Source: Bacteroides fragilis
GTDB lineage: Bacteria; Bacteroidota; Bacteroidia; Bacteroidales; Bacteroidaceae
Direction of reading: 5' to 3'
Assembly: GCF_019583405.1 (NCBI RefSeq)
Contig: NZ_SZUU01000002.1
Location: 62,001 to 126,000 of the forward strand
DNA length: 64,000 bases
The position numbers and the translations under genes were made by a program. The stretch's first letter is position 1, and each line of letters begins with the position of its first letter. Below, piece after piece: positions 8,475 through 18,362 of the stretch. The notes beneath the pieces were generated by a model that was not told the origin of the DNA, searched no databases, and was given only the letters and a program-made list of their open reading frames with translations.

Positions 8475-10112
8475 TCAAGAAACACTATCAGCCTCACCTT
8501 TGTAAATCAATACCACATTCGGATATACGATTCCATCCGTACAAGTAAATTGTGCAGAGAGAATAAAATGACGGAAAAACTCTTGATTGCGAAAGAAAAA
8601 AGCCGGTATCAGTCTCACATAATTCTCCGGCTGAGAAAAAGTCTCTCCCAAATCAGCAACCATCATAAAGTTGTATGACGGAGAAAGATTGACTACTGCT
8701 TCCTCATATTCGGGAACATCATCCAGAATTTCTTTTTTATCTAAATAACGGAGATATGCGGTAAGGCTTTCCACATCTGGAGCCAGCACCAGCCTCCCCT
8801 CATAAAAACAAGCATAAATATACAGAGCTGATTCTGTTATCCCAGTTAATTGTGTAAACAAGGTATTACGAGGCAGCACGTAAAGCGTATAAGCTCTCAA
8901 AGGAGTTTTACAGAAAGTAGTACGTGGTTTCGGAGGCCCATCCACTTCTTTCGGAGCAATGCGAAGCATTCCTTGCAACACCCGCTCAGCCTGCTGAACA
9001 TCCTTCAAGGGAATGCTCATCACAGCACAAGGATGCGCAAGTGTATCTGCCGAATGAAACAGACAGGTCACAAGTTCACCTCCGGCATTTTCCTTGAGAT
9101 ATGCAAGCAACTCTCCATCCCGATCCTTGATATAATCGGAATAGGTTGATGTTGTATACTCCTGTCTGGCAGTGAAATCAAGCATAGCCTGCATATCGGT
9201 TACCGATCGTTTATTGAAGAAGAAAGTAGAAACCGGCAGGATATCTCCCGGAAAATCTTCTATAGGCTGCTGCTGACGTAGCACATTCATAAATGTCAGA
9301 CAAGTATCCGTATCATGGCTGATACCGGAGAAGTAAATGGCATCCCCGTTCATTTTCATATCAAATTCGGTCCATCCCCCCAATTGCGTACACGAACGAA
9401 TCCCGTCGGTAGCCTTGCCCATACTCAGGGGTTGCATACGAGCATAAATAGTAGCCGCTACACGGGCACGCTTGTCTTCATGCACTTTTACAAAAGAACT
9501 GTCGGTCAGTAAAGACTTTTTTGACAAACGGGCATCGATCACTTGTTCTATCAGCTTCTTCTGATAGCTCACCGCCAAAAAATCGGAAGTGAAATAACAA
9601 GCTAAAAAGCTATCATCCGGCATCGGATAGATACGTATCTCCTCCCCCTTATAATCAAACAGTTTTGATGGGAAACTGCTTGAACAGTATTTACGTATAA
9701 ATTTCTCCACCAACTCATAATCACCGTTTCCCAAACTGCAATACAACACTTGGTTACGATCATTATCCGGTTCATGAAAGCTCAGCAACACCTTATTCAT
9801 CTGTTTACTCAACCCGTGAGGCGTATCTTCCAACAATGTATAAAGATGGAGTTTCAAATAAGAAAATAATTTGGAAATATAAAGGAAATGCTGATCTTTG
9901 CTACAGCTCAGTTCATTGATACTCTGTATCATCCCGGCAAGATCATCCGTTTCGAGAACCACAGTGGCCGAGCGCGGAACAAGCGTATAAAGATTAAAGT
10001 CTTTACGCCCCTCAACCGCCGATAATCTGAAAAAAGAAAACATAGCAAAGCCTGTACACAGTAGTACAACAGACGAGATTACGGCTATTTTCACTATCGT
10101 ACGGAGTTTCAT
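8475..10112 (-). CDS. Membrane-anchored DUF3352-like protein of unknown function
   Basis: 545 aa. One transmembrane segment near the N-terminus (about 7-30, IAVISSVVLLCTGFAMFSFF) follows a short basic cytoplasmic end, so the bulk of the protein is periplasmic. The segment just after it, YTLVPRSATVVLETDD, is the pattern of DUF3352-type proteins (levels of per-residue detail beyond this cannot be judged by eye). No catalytic motif is visible. It is monocistronic, with 92 bp to the next upstream gene. The function is unknown. Confidence 0.6.
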   Translation of the reverse strand: MKLRTIVKIAVISSVVLLCTGFAMFSFFRLSAVEGRKDFNLYTLVPRSATVVLETDDLAGMIQSINELSCSKDQHFLYISKLFSYLKLHLYTLLEDTPHGLSKQMNKVLLSFHEPDNDRNQVLYCSLGNGDYELVEKFIRKYCSSSFPSKLFDYKGEEIRIYPMPDDSFLACYFTSDFLAVSYQKKLIEQVIDARLSKKSLLTDSSFVKVHEDKRARVAATIYARMQPLSMGKATDGIRSCTQLGGWTEFDMKMNGDAIYFSGISHDTDTCLTFMNVLRQQQPIEDFPGDILPVSTFFFNKRSVTDMQAMLDFTARQEYTTSTYSDYIKDRDGELLAYLKENAGGELVTCLFHSADTLAHPCAVMSIPLKDVQQAERVLQGMLRIAPKEVDGPPKPRTTFCKTPLRAYTLYVLPRNTLFTQLTGITESALYIYACFYEGRLVLAPDVESLTAYLRYLDKKEILDDVPEYEEAVVNLSPSYNFMMVADLGETFSQPENYVRLIPAFFFRNQEFFRHFILSAQFTCTDGIVYPNVVLIYKGEADSVS

Positions 10113-10204
10113 GGCATTTGTTGTTTATCGGCTCAGTGCAAAAATAATAAATTCTCCAAATAAAACAAAACATACTTAAAGAAAGAATTATTAAGCATTA
10201 ATCA

Positions 10205-10963
10205 CTAACATTCTATTTCAAGCCCGTCGAATGCAAAATGCACATGTGGAGGAAGTAGTTTTTCCGCATCTTCCTGAAGTCCGATATGGTGACTCATGTG
10301 AATCAGCCAGGTTTCCTTCGCTCCGATACGTTTTACAGCCTCCAATGCTTCAGACAGGCTCTGATGGGTATTATGTGGTGCTATGCGCAATGCATTCATC
10401 ACCAGCACATCTACCCCTTGCAACTGCTCAAACGATTCATCAGGCATGGTCAGCATATCAGTAATATATCCGAACTTACCGATCCGATATCCCAGAATGG
10501 GCAGTTTGCCGTGCATTACCCTCAAGGGCAACACTTCGATATGATTAACAAGAAACGGACGATTGGGTTCAATCTCACGCAAAGGAATATTCGGAACTCC
10601 CGGATAAGTATGTTCCACAAAGCAATAAGGCATCCGGCTACGCAAACGCTCAGCCGTATACATTTCGGCATAAATAGGCACTTCTCCGAAACGACAGAAA
10701 GGGCGTAAGTCGTCCAATCCTCCCACATGGTCGTAATGTTCGTGGGAAATCAATACTGCATCAATCTTACCAAACGGGACATGTAACATCTGTTCCCTGA
10801 AATCCGGACCGCAGTCCAGCAATAAAGTAGCATCCCCGGTCTGCACCAACGCCGAGGTACGAAGACGATGATCTTTCGGATCTTTTGAAGTGCAAACCGC
10901 ACAAGTGCATCCAATCTCGGGCACTCCGGTAGAAGTCCCGCTACCAAGTATTCTTATTTTCAT
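10205..10963 (-). CDS. Metallo-beta-lactamase-fold hydrolase (PhnP-like)
   Basis: 252 aa. The metal-binding motif HEHYDH is at 74-79. Further likely ligands are Asp in YITDM and the C-terminal His cluster LIHMSHHIG. The N-terminus has GSGTSTGVPEIGCTCAVC, with Cys19, Cys21 and Cys24, a feature of PhnP-type phosphodiesterases, which carry an extra structural zinc. PhnP hydrolyses cyclic ribose phosphates, but no phosphonate genes are nearby, so the substrate here is unknown. It starts 1 bp after the murB stop, so the two are probably co-translated. Confidence 0.8.
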   Translation of the reverse strand: MKIRILGSGTSTGVPEIGCTCAVCTSKDPKDHRLRTSALVQTGDATLLLDCGPDFREQMLHVPFGKIDAVLISHEHYDHVGGLDDLRPFCRFGEVPIYAEMYTAERLRSRMPYCFVEHTYPGVPNIPLREIEPNRPFLVNHIEVLPLRVMHGKLPILGYRIGKFGYITDMLTMPDESFEQLQGVDVLVMNALRIAPHNTHQSLSEALEAVKRIGAKETWLIHMSHHIGLQEDAEKLLPPHVHFAFDGLEIEC

Positions 10964-10964
10964 T

Positions 10965-11963
10965 TCAGATAAAATTCACCTCCGGATGAATATCTATTCC
11001 AAATTTCTCTCTAACCGAGGCGCGTACTGCATCCGAAAGTGCTATAACATCCGCTCCTCTGGCTCCTCCGCGATTCACCAGCACCAGCGCTTGCTTATCA
11101 TGTACCGCTGCCGGTCCCAAAGCTTTACCTTTCCAGCCACACTGATCAATCATCCAACCGGCAGGAATCTTTATCCGGTCGGCATCGATTTCGTAAAAAG
11201 GCATATGTGGATACTCTTCTTGCAACGCTTCAAATTTGATGCGGGACACAATCGGATTCATAAAGAAACTTCCCGCATTACCCATCACCCGGGGATCCGG
11301 CAATTTCTCCTCACGGATGGCGATAATCACCCGGCGCACGGTCTCCAATGTCACCGTAGGATACTTCTCCAATTCCCGGCGGATAGTACCGTAATCCAAC
11401 GTATAATATTCCTTCTTACTTAACTTAAAGCTGACATAAGTGACAAAAACACTCTTATTTGCAGGGCGCTTAAAGATACTGTCCCGATAGGAATATCCAC
11501 ACTCTGAAATATCATAAACACGTTCTTTCCCCTCAATGTTCAAGGTTTCCACCCGCACAATCAGATCTTTTACCTCAACCCCATAAGCCCCGATATTCTG
11601 CACCGCACTGGCTCCCACTTCTCCGGGAATCAGGGAGAGGTTTTCCGCACCGTACCAATTATGCTTCACGCAATAATCCACAAAGTCGTCCCAGACTACA
11701 CCTGCACCTACACGAACGACAATATCATCATCCGTTTCGTCCACCACCTCTACTCCTTCGATACGCGAGTGTAAAACAGTACCTTCGTAATCTTTAGTAA
11801 ACAGCAGGTTACTGCCTCCCCCAATGTGCAAATAAGGAGAAGTCACTTGTCCTGAATCAATCAACCGATGCAATTCATCCACTGAAGCGTACTCCAAAAA
11901 ACGAGCTGCGGACACATCGATGCCAAAAGTGTTATGTGATAAAAGAGAGTATTTTTGTTCCAT
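10965..11963 (-). CDS. murB: UDP-N-acetylenolpyruvoylglucosamine reductase
   Basis: 332 aa from the ATG at 11963 ([17 protein letters not shown]). Two upstream in-frame ATGs exist, but NTFG at this spacing is the family norm. FAD-binding motifs are [10 protein letters not shown] and [20 protein letters not shown]. The catalytic Ser lies in [10 protein letters not shown], and the C-terminal part has [12 protein letters not shown] and HPEVN, where the Glu is the second acid. MurB reduces UDP-GlcNAc-enolpyruvate to UDP-MurNAc with NADPH in the cytosol for peptidoglycan synthesis. It precedes the metal hydrolase gene and follows a DUF4348 lipoprotein gene by about 18 bp. Confidence 0.95.
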   Translation of the reverse strand: MEQKYSLLSHNTFGIDVSAARFLEYASVDELHRLIDSGQVTSPYLHIGGGSNLLFTKDYEGTVLHSRIEGVEVVDETDDDIVVRVGAGVVWDDFVDYCVKHNWYGAENLSLIPGEVGASAVQNIGAYGVEVKDLIVRVETLNIEGKERVYDISECGYSYRDSIFKRPANKSVFVTYVSFKLSKKEYYTLDYGTIRRELEKYPTVTLETVRRVIIAIREEKLPDPRVMGNAGSFFMNPIVSRIKFEALQEEYPHMPFYEIDADRIKIPAGWMIDQCGWKGKALGPAAVHDKQALVLVNRGGARGADVIALSDAVRASVREKFGIDIHPEVNFI

Positions 11964-11981
11964 AATCATAAAAAGCAATCA

Positions 11982-12836
11982 CTAAATACTTGTATCCTCA
12001 AACTTATACAGTTCCCATCCACTGTCTTTGCGCTGGAAATAGAGGATATTGGAGAACCCGTTGCCAATACCTTTCAATGCCAATATCTTGTGTGAAGTAT
12101 TGTCATCATTCTGCTGTCCGTAATTAATATTCGAAAGCTTATCAGTAGGCAATACCGGCTTAAAGGCAAACCATTGGTTCAAGTCAAGTGTAGTTTCGAG
12201 TATTGAGAAATCATCATCCGGATCGGTGGTAACAAACGCAAGCGGCTGCCGGATTCGGTGACTCTGGAAGATACTGTCTGTTGCAAAGTGCCCATAGAAT
12301 TCGACGAAATCCTCGTTCTCGCTTTTCTCAATCGGACGCAGATTGATTGCTTCAAGCATCCACGCCCCTTTAATTCTTTCAAAATAATATTTCTTCACCA
12401 TTCGTTTCTTGATGAAAATCCATTCCACCTGAACGGAAGTGAGTGAAGTATCCCCTACCATGTCCATGTCCTCTTCCCGGTCGAAGAGCAAGGTATAATA
12501 ACTCTGTTTAGTAAACAAGTCATCGTGCTTCCAGTACTTCTTATCAATTTTTGAAGCTCGTTCTCCGTTGTAGTAGGGCAACGGAAACACTACGCGCTGC
12601 CTTTGCAGAGCGTCATCAGAAGCAAAGCTATAGATAAAGTCGTCAAACGATTCGTCAGCTTCAATCGGTTTAGGTTCGTCCGAAGCCTTCTCTTTATCAA
12701 TGGAGTCGGCTTTGTTCACCATAGCCGAATCTACCAGATGTGTAATAGATGCAAAGGGGTCAGCGTCAGTCTTTTTGTTGTTTCCACATGCGGCTAACAA
12801 CACCAGGACGGCGACTCCCGCCATTATTGTTTTCAT
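11982..12836 (-). CDS. DUF4348-like lipoprotein of unknown function
   Basis: 284 aa from the ATG at 12836. The frame is open to 12875, but only the shorter start gives a proper lipoprotein signal peptide: MKTIMAGVAVLVLLAACGNN, with lipobox LAAC. The mature part starts with a charged, low-complexity stretch, then a domain with FDDFIYSFASDD and a repeating aromatic pattern (YFERIKGAWMLEAINL) typical of small Bacteroidales DUF4348 domains. No catalytic residues are recognised. Probably anchored in the outer or inner membrane facing the periplasm. Likely transcribed ahead of murB. Confidence 0.7.
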   Translation of the reverse strand: MKTIMAGVAVLVLLAACGNNKKTDADPFASITHLVDSAMVNKADSIDKEKASDEPKPIEADESFDDFIYSFASDDALQRQRVVFPLPYYNGERASKIDKKYWKHDDLFTKQSYYTLLFDREEDMDMVGDTSLTSVQVEWIFIKKRMVKKYYFERIKGAWMLEAINLRPIEKSENEDFVEFYGHFATDSIFQSHRIRQPLAFVTTDPDDDFSILETTLDLNQWFAFKPVLPTDKLSNINYGQQNDDNTSHKILALKGIGNGFSNILYFQRKDSGWELYKFEDTSI

Positions 12837-12931
12837 TTTAATAATTAGCAATGTGTCGATATTCCCATGTGCCAACCGGTTTTCAAAATCCTTTCATTAT
12901 TCCGGCGGACACATGGGCCTATATCATCACA

Positions 12932-13885
12932 TTATTTTAATTTAGCTCTTAGTTTTTCAAGCATATCTACTGTCATACTCTCCAAATCGTAAGCCGGTTT
13001 CCAGCCCCACTCTTCGCGGGCACAAGAATCATCCATACTGTCAGGCCAGCTGTTGGCGATGCGCTGTTTCAGCGGGTCTACCTTATATTCCATTTCAAAG
13101 TCAGGAACATGTTTCTTGATGGCAGCATAAATTGTTTCGGGTGCAAAGCTCATAGAAGCGATGTTGAAAGCATTACGGTGTACCAGTTTCGTCGGATCAG
13201 CTTCCATCAGCGAGATAGCTGCGTTCAGCGCATCCGGCATATACATCATATCCATCAGTGTTCCTTCCGGAATCGGACAGATAAACTTCTCTCCTTTTAC
13301 GGCAGAGTAGTAGATGTCTACTGCGTAGTCAGTCGTACCACCTCCCGGAGGTGTCACATTCGAAATGATTCCCGGGAAACGCACGGCACGTGTATCTACG
13401 CCATACTTATTAAAATAATAGTCGCTCAGCAACTCCGTGGTTACCTTGCTGATACCATACATAGTGCGCGGACGCTGAATGGTATCCTGCGGTGTCTGCA
13501 CGTGAGGTGTGCTTTCGCCAAACGAACCGATCGAACTCGGAGTAAACACGGCGCATTTGTTTTCGCGGGCCACTTCGAGTACATTCCATAATCCGTCGAT
13601 ACCGATTTTCCAAGCCAGTTTGGGCTTCGATTCGGCCACAACAGACAGCAGGGCTGCCAGGTTGTAGATTGTGTCGATATTATACTCCTTCACTACAGAG
13701 GCGATCATCTCCTGATCTGTTACATCGACTACCGCCGACGGACCGGATTCTTTCAATTCCCCTTTGGGCTCTGCCCCGTGAATATAACCTGCTACTACAT
13801 GTGTGTTTCCGTAGCGTTTACGTAGTTCCATCGTGAGCTCCGAACCAATCTGGCCGGTTGCTCCAATTACCAAAATATTTTTCAT
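12932..13885 (-). CDS. tdh: SDR-type L-threonine 3-dehydrogenase
   Basis: 317 aa extended short-chain dehydrogenase. NAD binding is at GATGQIG (8-14), and the catalytic pair is Tyr143 and Lys147 (MYGISK). The segment PPGGGTTDYAVDIYYSA at 179-195 is characteristic of the SDR-type threonine dehydrogenases rather than of sugar epimerases. It would oxidise L-threonine to 2-amino-3-ketobutyrate, which the divergently transcribed kbl product cleaves with CoA to glycine and acetyl-CoA. It is often annotated only as an NAD-dependent epimerase. The adjacent kbl gene is the best functional support. Confidence 0.85.
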   Translation of the reverse strand: MKNILVIGATGQIGSELTMELRKRYGNTHVVAGYIHGAEPKGELKESGPSAVVDVTDQEMIASVVKEYNIDTIYNLAALLSVVAESKPKLAWKIGIDGLWNVLEVARENKCAVFTPSSIGSFGESTPHVQTPQDTIQRPRTMYGISKVTTELLSDYYFNKYGVDTRAVRFPGIISNVTPPGGGTTDYAVDIYYSAVKGEKFICPIPEGTLMDMMYMPDALNAAISLMEADPTKLVHRNAFNIASMSFAPETIYAAIKKHVPDFEMEYKVDPLKQRIANSWPDSMDDSCAREEWGWKPAYDLESMTVDMLEKLRAKLK

Positions 13886-13923
13886 TATCTTTACTAATAA
13901 GGTGTATTAAGCTAAATGGTGCG

Positions 13924-13931
13924 CAAAGTAA
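13924..13931 (-). promoter_or_regulatory. Predicted -7 box of tdh promoter
   Basis: The reverse complement reads TTACTTTG, one base off TAnnTTTG, 39 bp before the tdh ATG. A TTTG lies about 23 bp upstream on the minus strand. It occupies the divergent spacer with kbl. Confidence 0.4.
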
Positions 13932-14021
13932 GCACTTTTTTTTCATTTTTATACCAAATATATGTTGTTTATTCCAAGAAAAATTGTGTCCTTTGCAAAA
14001 GAAACTAAAACCCCAAACACT

Positions 14022-15209
14022 ATGTACGGTAAAATGAAAGAACACCTCAGCAACACGATTGCTGAAATTAAAGAAGCAGGCCTCTACAAAGAGGAACGCT
14101 TAATCGAAAGTGCACAACAAGCTGCTATCACTGTTAAAGGCAAGGAAGTACTGAATTTCTGTGCCAACAACTACCTTGGATTGTCTAACCATCCCCGCCT
14201 GATCGAAGGTGCAAAGAAGATGATGGACCGTCGTGGATACGGTATGTCTTCTGTACGTTTCATCTGCGGAACTCAAGATATACATAAGGAGCTGGAAGCC
14301 GCAATTTCAGACTATTTCAAAACCGAAGACACTATTTTGTACGCAGCTTGCTTTGATGCCAACGGCGGTGTGTTCGAACCGTTGTTCACCGACGAAGATG
14401 CCATCATCTCCGACTCACTGAACCACGCTTCTATCATCGACGGAGTACGTCTTTGCAAGGCAAAACGCTATCGTTATGCCAATGCAGACATGGCCGACCT
14501 GGAACGTTGCCTGCAGGAAGCACAAGCCCAGCGTTTCCGCATTATCGTTACCGACGGCGTATTCTCAATGGACGGTAATGTAGCTCCAATGGACAAAATC
14601 TGTGATCTGGCCGAGAAGTACGATGCCCTGGTGATGGTAGACGAATCTCACTCTGCCGGTGTAGTTGGTGCAACCGGTCATGGAGTAAGCGAACAGTACA
14701 ACACTTACGGACGTGTAGATATCTACACCGGAACTCTGGGTAAAGCCTTTGGTGGTGCTTTGGGCGGATTCACAACCGGCCGCAAAGAGATCATCGACCT
14801 GCTTCGCCAGCGCAGCCGTCCGTACCTGTTCTCAAACTCACTTGCTCCAGGTATTATCGGTGCCAGCCTCGAAGTATTCAAGATGCTGAAAGAAAGCAAC
14901 GAAATCCATGACAAACTGGTAGAAAACGTAAACTACTTCCGCGACAAGATGACTGCAGCCGGATTTGACATCAAACCGACTCAGAGTGCTATCTGTGCCG
15001 TGATGCTGTACGATGCCAAACTGTCACAAATTTATGCAGCCCGCATGCAGGAAGAAGGTATTTATGTAACAGGTTTCTACTATCCGGTAGTTCCGAAAGA
15101 CCAGGCACGTATTCGTGTACAGATTTCAGCCGGTCACGAGAAAGAACACCTCGATAAATGTATCGCTGCATTCATCAAAGTAGGTAAAGAATTAGGTGTA
15201 TTGAAGTAA
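14022..15209 (+). CDS. kbl: Glycine C-acetyltransferase (2-amino-3-ketobutyrate CoA ligase)
   Basis: 395 aa from the ATG at 14022 (MYGKMKEHLSNTIAEIKEAG), matching the start and length of E. coli Kbl. The open frame extends to 13962 but without family similarity. It is a PLP-dependent fold type I enzyme: the PLP lysine is Lys241 in GTLGKAFGG, VDESHSAG is at 206-213, and NFCANNYLGL lies near the N-terminus. It cleaves 2-amino-3-ketobutyrate with CoA to glycine and acetyl-CoA. It is divergent from tdh and so completes the threonine-to-glycine pathway. Confidence 0.95.
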   Translation: MYGKMKEHLSNTIAEIKEAGLYKEERLIESAQQAAITVKGKEVLNFCANNYLGLSNHPRLIEGAKKMMDRRGYGMSSVRFICGTQDIHKELEAAISDYFKTEDTILYAACFDANGGVFEPLFTDEDAIISDSLNHASIIDGVRLCKAKRYRYANADMADLERCLQEAQAQRFRIIVTDGVFSMDGNVAPMDKICDLAEKYDALVMVDESHSAGVVGATGHGVSEQYNTYGRVDIYTGTLGKAFGGALGGFTTGRKEIIDLLRQRSRPYLFSNSLAPGIIGASLEVFKMLKESNEIHDKLVENVNYFRDKMTAAGFDIKPTQSAICAVMLYDAKLSQIYAARMQEEGIYVTGFYYPVVPKDQARIRVQISAGHEKEHLDKCIAAFIKVGKELGVLK

Positions 15210-15247
15210 ACCTTTATTTCTCTTCCATTGTTATTGTATATAAAAGT

Positions 15248-15661
15248 ATGATAACAATGGAAGAACTTACACTCACGACACCCGCGCTGCTATTTTCAGC
15301 CGTTTCACTTATTCTTTTGGCATACACCAACCGTTTTCTCTCGTATGCCCAATTGGTACGCATTCTTCGCGACCGTTATATGGAAGATCCCTCTGATATC
15401 AATGTAGCTCAAATTGAGAATCTGCGCAAACGCCTCAACCTGACCCGCATGATGCAGGTGTTCGGCATTGCCAGCCTATTCTTCTGCGTAGTTACCATGT
15501 TTCTTATCTACATCGGGTTGTTCCTGCTTTCCATCTATATTTTCGGATTTGCACTGCTTCTGTTAATCGCCTCTTTAGGCGTTTCTCTCCGTGAGATACA
15601 GATATCGACTCGTGCCTTGGACATCTACTTGAGCACAATGGAAGGAAAACTAAAACATTAA
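15248..15661 (+). CDS. DUF2721 family membrane protein
   Basis: 137 aa. One hydrophobic segment lies at about 11-27 and a long hydrophobic pair at about 68-118. A conserved charged loop between them (LRDRYMEDPSDINVAQIENLRKR in outline) is typical of DUF2721, a small family of unknown function. It starts 38 bp after kbl on the same strand and may be co-transcribed, though no functional link is known. The next features are its terminator and the end of the fimbrial operon. Confidence 0.75.
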   Translation: MITMEELTLTTPALLFSAVSLILLAYTNRFLSYAQLVRILRDRYMEDPSDINVAQIENLRKRLNLTRMMQVFGIASLFFCVVTMFLIYIGLFLLSIYIFGFALLLLIASLGVSLREIQISTRALDIYLSTMEGKLKH

Positions 15662-15703
15662 AAATTACTTTTCCACACCACGCCCATAGGAGCCACATAA
15701 ATA

Positions 15704-15741
15704 AAGTTCCGCTCCTCCCCACCGGAAGCAAGCGGAACTTT
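15704..15741. terminator. Terminator between DUF2721 gene and the fimbrial operon end
   Basis: A perfect 11-bp stem, AAAGTTCCGCT with AGCGGAACTTT, around a 16-base loop. It lies between convergent genes and so probably ends both transcripts, including the long minus-strand fimbrial operon whose last stop is at 15789. Confidence 0.75.
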
Positions 15742-17994
15742 CACAAACAAAACAACAGATCGTTTATAACTTTATCAATCCATACCGGTCAGTCAGCCCG
15801 CTCCTGAATGCAACGCAGGGGAATCGCTTCACGTTCATGTCCACCATACACAATACTACCTTTGTCTGTCGGAGTCACCCTAACCTGAAAATATTTCACA
15901 GTACTACCCCCACTGCCACTTAACGTATTCCCACACCAGATAAGCGCACTCTCTCCAATATATTGAAACTCTTGGTTCAGAAAATAGTATCCCGTAAACC
16001 GTATATAGGTACTCTGCCGCCCATCCGTATCATAAGTCAGTATCATCCCTCCATCTGCCTTTAAGCTTGCCGGGTTCTTCACATTTGCAAGAAAATCCCC
16101 TTTACCGGCCGATTGGCTTACATTCTTAAATAACGAAAGGTAGTTTTCAATCTGCGCCACACGCCATCCGGCAGGACACGGATCATGAACCGTCTTCGGA
16201 GCATTCCAGATATTTTTGTAGGTAGAATTATTCTCGAAATTATCAATCCAACTCAGGACATTTGTCTTTTTATATATGTTCAACGGATTCTGGTAAGCCG
16301 TCCGGTAAGTCGCCTGAGCATTTACAGCCGGATCAAAAGGCAGAAAAGTGACTCCATCCGGCTTATATAAGCTTAATATTCCCACAATCGGTTTTGCAAT
16401 CGGAGAAGGAAGATCCACTTTCGTGATCGGCTTATTCGAATAACTGCTCGGATACGGATCTTTCCTTCCCCATTGATAATGGAATCCATGTGTCTTAAAC
16501 TTCTCCACATCCGACGGCGGCACGCCGGCATATCCGGCCATAGCCCCCAGATTACGATCCATCATCGGTAACTGGTTTCCATGATTGCCATACGTAAATT
16601 TCAGTTTTCTTTTAGTCAATGGCTCTTGCACATCCGCATCACCTGTCGCGTCCGGGCGGTAGTCCGTCACCCACACATGCCAGCTCCAGAGTATCTTACC
16701 ATCCGCACCATAAGCGGCAATCACCCCGCTACCACCGGTAGTGCCCGGAGCCACACGGCAATAAACACGGGCTTCCCCTTTATTCTTCACCGGATATAAC
16801 GTCGGATCGGTTCCATCTGTCCGTTTCAAATCCACGATGTTCGTATGGTCATCCTCCGAAGTTACGATTCCCATTACCGGCTCACCGATGTCTCCATCCT
16901 CTTTGGTCTGCCAGAGCAGTTTCATCGAAGTGATTCCTCCGGAAGCCTCACACCAACCTTTCAATACATCGTTCGTTTTATCCGGATCTCCATTCTGTTG
17001 GTATGCCAGCGGATCAAAGCAGAAGCCACCTCCGGCGGATACCATAAAGCAATTGGCCGTAGGCACAAAGTTTTCATTATTTTCCGAAGCGGGTACAGGG
17101 TTGATATAGGTCACCCGTTTATCACTTGTCGGGATACCGCTATGTGCAAAGTTCACCGTATAATCATAATTTGCATTACTCTTAATGTCGAAATTCGTCG
17201 ACTGCCTCCCGCCGATATAAACACGATAGTCCAGTTTAACTTTTGCATCCTGATCGCTCACCGCGACAAAGTTAAAGAAAGAACTTCCTTTAGGAGCATT
17301 CTCTTTTGTCCGTTGGGTTTCAGAGTTCGCTGCCGGTTTCTCTCCGCGCATATTGGCCGGTACCCAGCAAGAGTAACTTCCGCTTTGTGCCACATTTTTT
17401 ATCTGCAAAGTAGTAAACTGATCTAGGATAGAAGGATAATTTCCCTCACTATCGGGGGTAGGGATAACCGCATAGTTCAACGGGACACTTTGGAGCAACA
17501 GTTGTTTCAAAGTATATCCGCTCACAGCATATGTCCACTCCACGGTGAGCCGGGCAGCCAGACGCTTCAGCAGCAAACGGGTATCATAGCTCCTCTCCGG
17601 ACTCTGAATCACATACTTATCATCTACTTGCGCCACATTCACATGCTCCAGATGAAGTACATAAGGCATCTTCTTCATATCTTCACTATTCGAAGGATCA
17701 ATCGCATTGATCACTGACGCATCTACCTCCATCGCCTGCACATCCGATAAAGATTTGTTATTACTCAGCGTAGCTATGGCATTTCCATTACCCCGCGCCA
17801 CTAACAGCAATTGACAGCCATTCTTAGGAGTTAATGTCACGTTAAAACTCTGACCGATCTTTACATCACCGTATGCTCCTCCATTCAAACGGGCTTTTGT
17901 TTGCCCATCATACTGGTAGATTTCCAGATTATATAACTGGTCGGGTACGTCTGTCGAAGCACGAGTCACCGCCTTTGATGGCCGTTTCACATCA

Positions 17995-18013
17995 AAAGCA
18001 GCTTTGCTGCTTT
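17995..18013. repeat. Hairpin next to the repeat array, paralogue A
   Basis: A perfect inverted repeat AAAGCAGC-TTT-GCTGCTTT. It is coding (ESSKAAFD) and identical in position to the one in paralogue B. Confidence 0.8.
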
Positions 18014-18019
18014 CAACGG

Positions 18020-18071
18020 CGAGCCGTTGAGGCGAGCCGTTGAGGCGAGCCGTTGAGGCGAGCCGTTGAGG
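18020..18071 (-). repeat. 13-bp tandem repeat, four copies, in paralogue A
   Basis: Four perfect copies of CCTCAACGGCTCG on the coding (minus) strand, preceded by GAAG and followed by CCGTTGAAAG. The unit is not a multiple of three, so translation of the array runs through all three frames with a 13-residue period (LASTARLNGSPQR). The downstream body is in frame with the lipobox only when the copy number is a multiple of 3. Confidence 0.95.
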
Positions 18072-18293
18072 CTTCATCATCACTTGAATCTTCGGCAAAG
18101 CCGAAGACCATCGATACCGTCACCTCTTCACCATCCGCCGGAGGAACCACGGGCTCTTCCGTCCGGTCCTCACATCCGCTCAATCCGCCGTTCAGTACCA
18201 TTGTCCCAACAGCATCCACCATTTGTTTTTCAGTCTCTGTTTCATATCATTATTTTTAAATTACTGTCTAATCCCGAAACCCCGGAAAACAGT

Positions 18294-18335
18294 CCGTCCC
18301 GCCTTGTGCATCTCCAGATACACAAAGCGGGACGG
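18294..18335 (-). terminator. Terminator of the AAA-ATPase/nuclease gene
   Basis: The arms CCGTCCCGC and GCGGGACGG are extended by TTGTG/CACAA across one mismatch, around a 12-base loop. It lies between the ATPase gene and adhesin paralogue A. It should largely separate the two transcripts unless there is read-through. Confidence 0.65.
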
Positions 18336-18362
18336 AAAACTATATTGTCCTGTCAGCCCTGC

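Larger units (their letters stand above)
15789..18245 (-). pseudogene. Large fimbrial adhesin-like lipoprotein, paralogue A; out of frame at a 13-bp repeat and at the signal peptide
   Basis: The body is open in one frame up to 18098 (about 760 codons) and ends in a FISUMP/lectin-like tail (MMDRNLGAMAGY, HYQWGRKDPYP, VHDPCPAGWRV). The intact paralogue B signal peptide aligns with the ATG at 18245 (MKQRLKNKWWMLLG). Here, however, one base is missing after TTGGG, so that frame stops at 18192-18194. The lipobox (LSGC) and following residues are open in a second frame, 18222-18013. That frame enters four 13-bp units and stops directly after them. Three or six units would join the second frame to the body. 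The gene is therefore broken twice, yet the body shows no other decay. It may be a silent donor, a phase-off gene or an assembly error. It ends the operon. Confidence 0.75.

Noticed and set aside
12932..13885. UDP-sugar epimerase
   Set aside because: The threonine-dehydrogenase signature and pairing with kbl fit better than sugar-nucleotide metabolism, and no sugar genes are near.
18013..18222. A separate 70-residue lipoprotein gene
   Set aside because: It is the broken 5' end of adhesin paralogue A: its residues match the start of paralogue B and it stops exactly where the 13-bp array ends.
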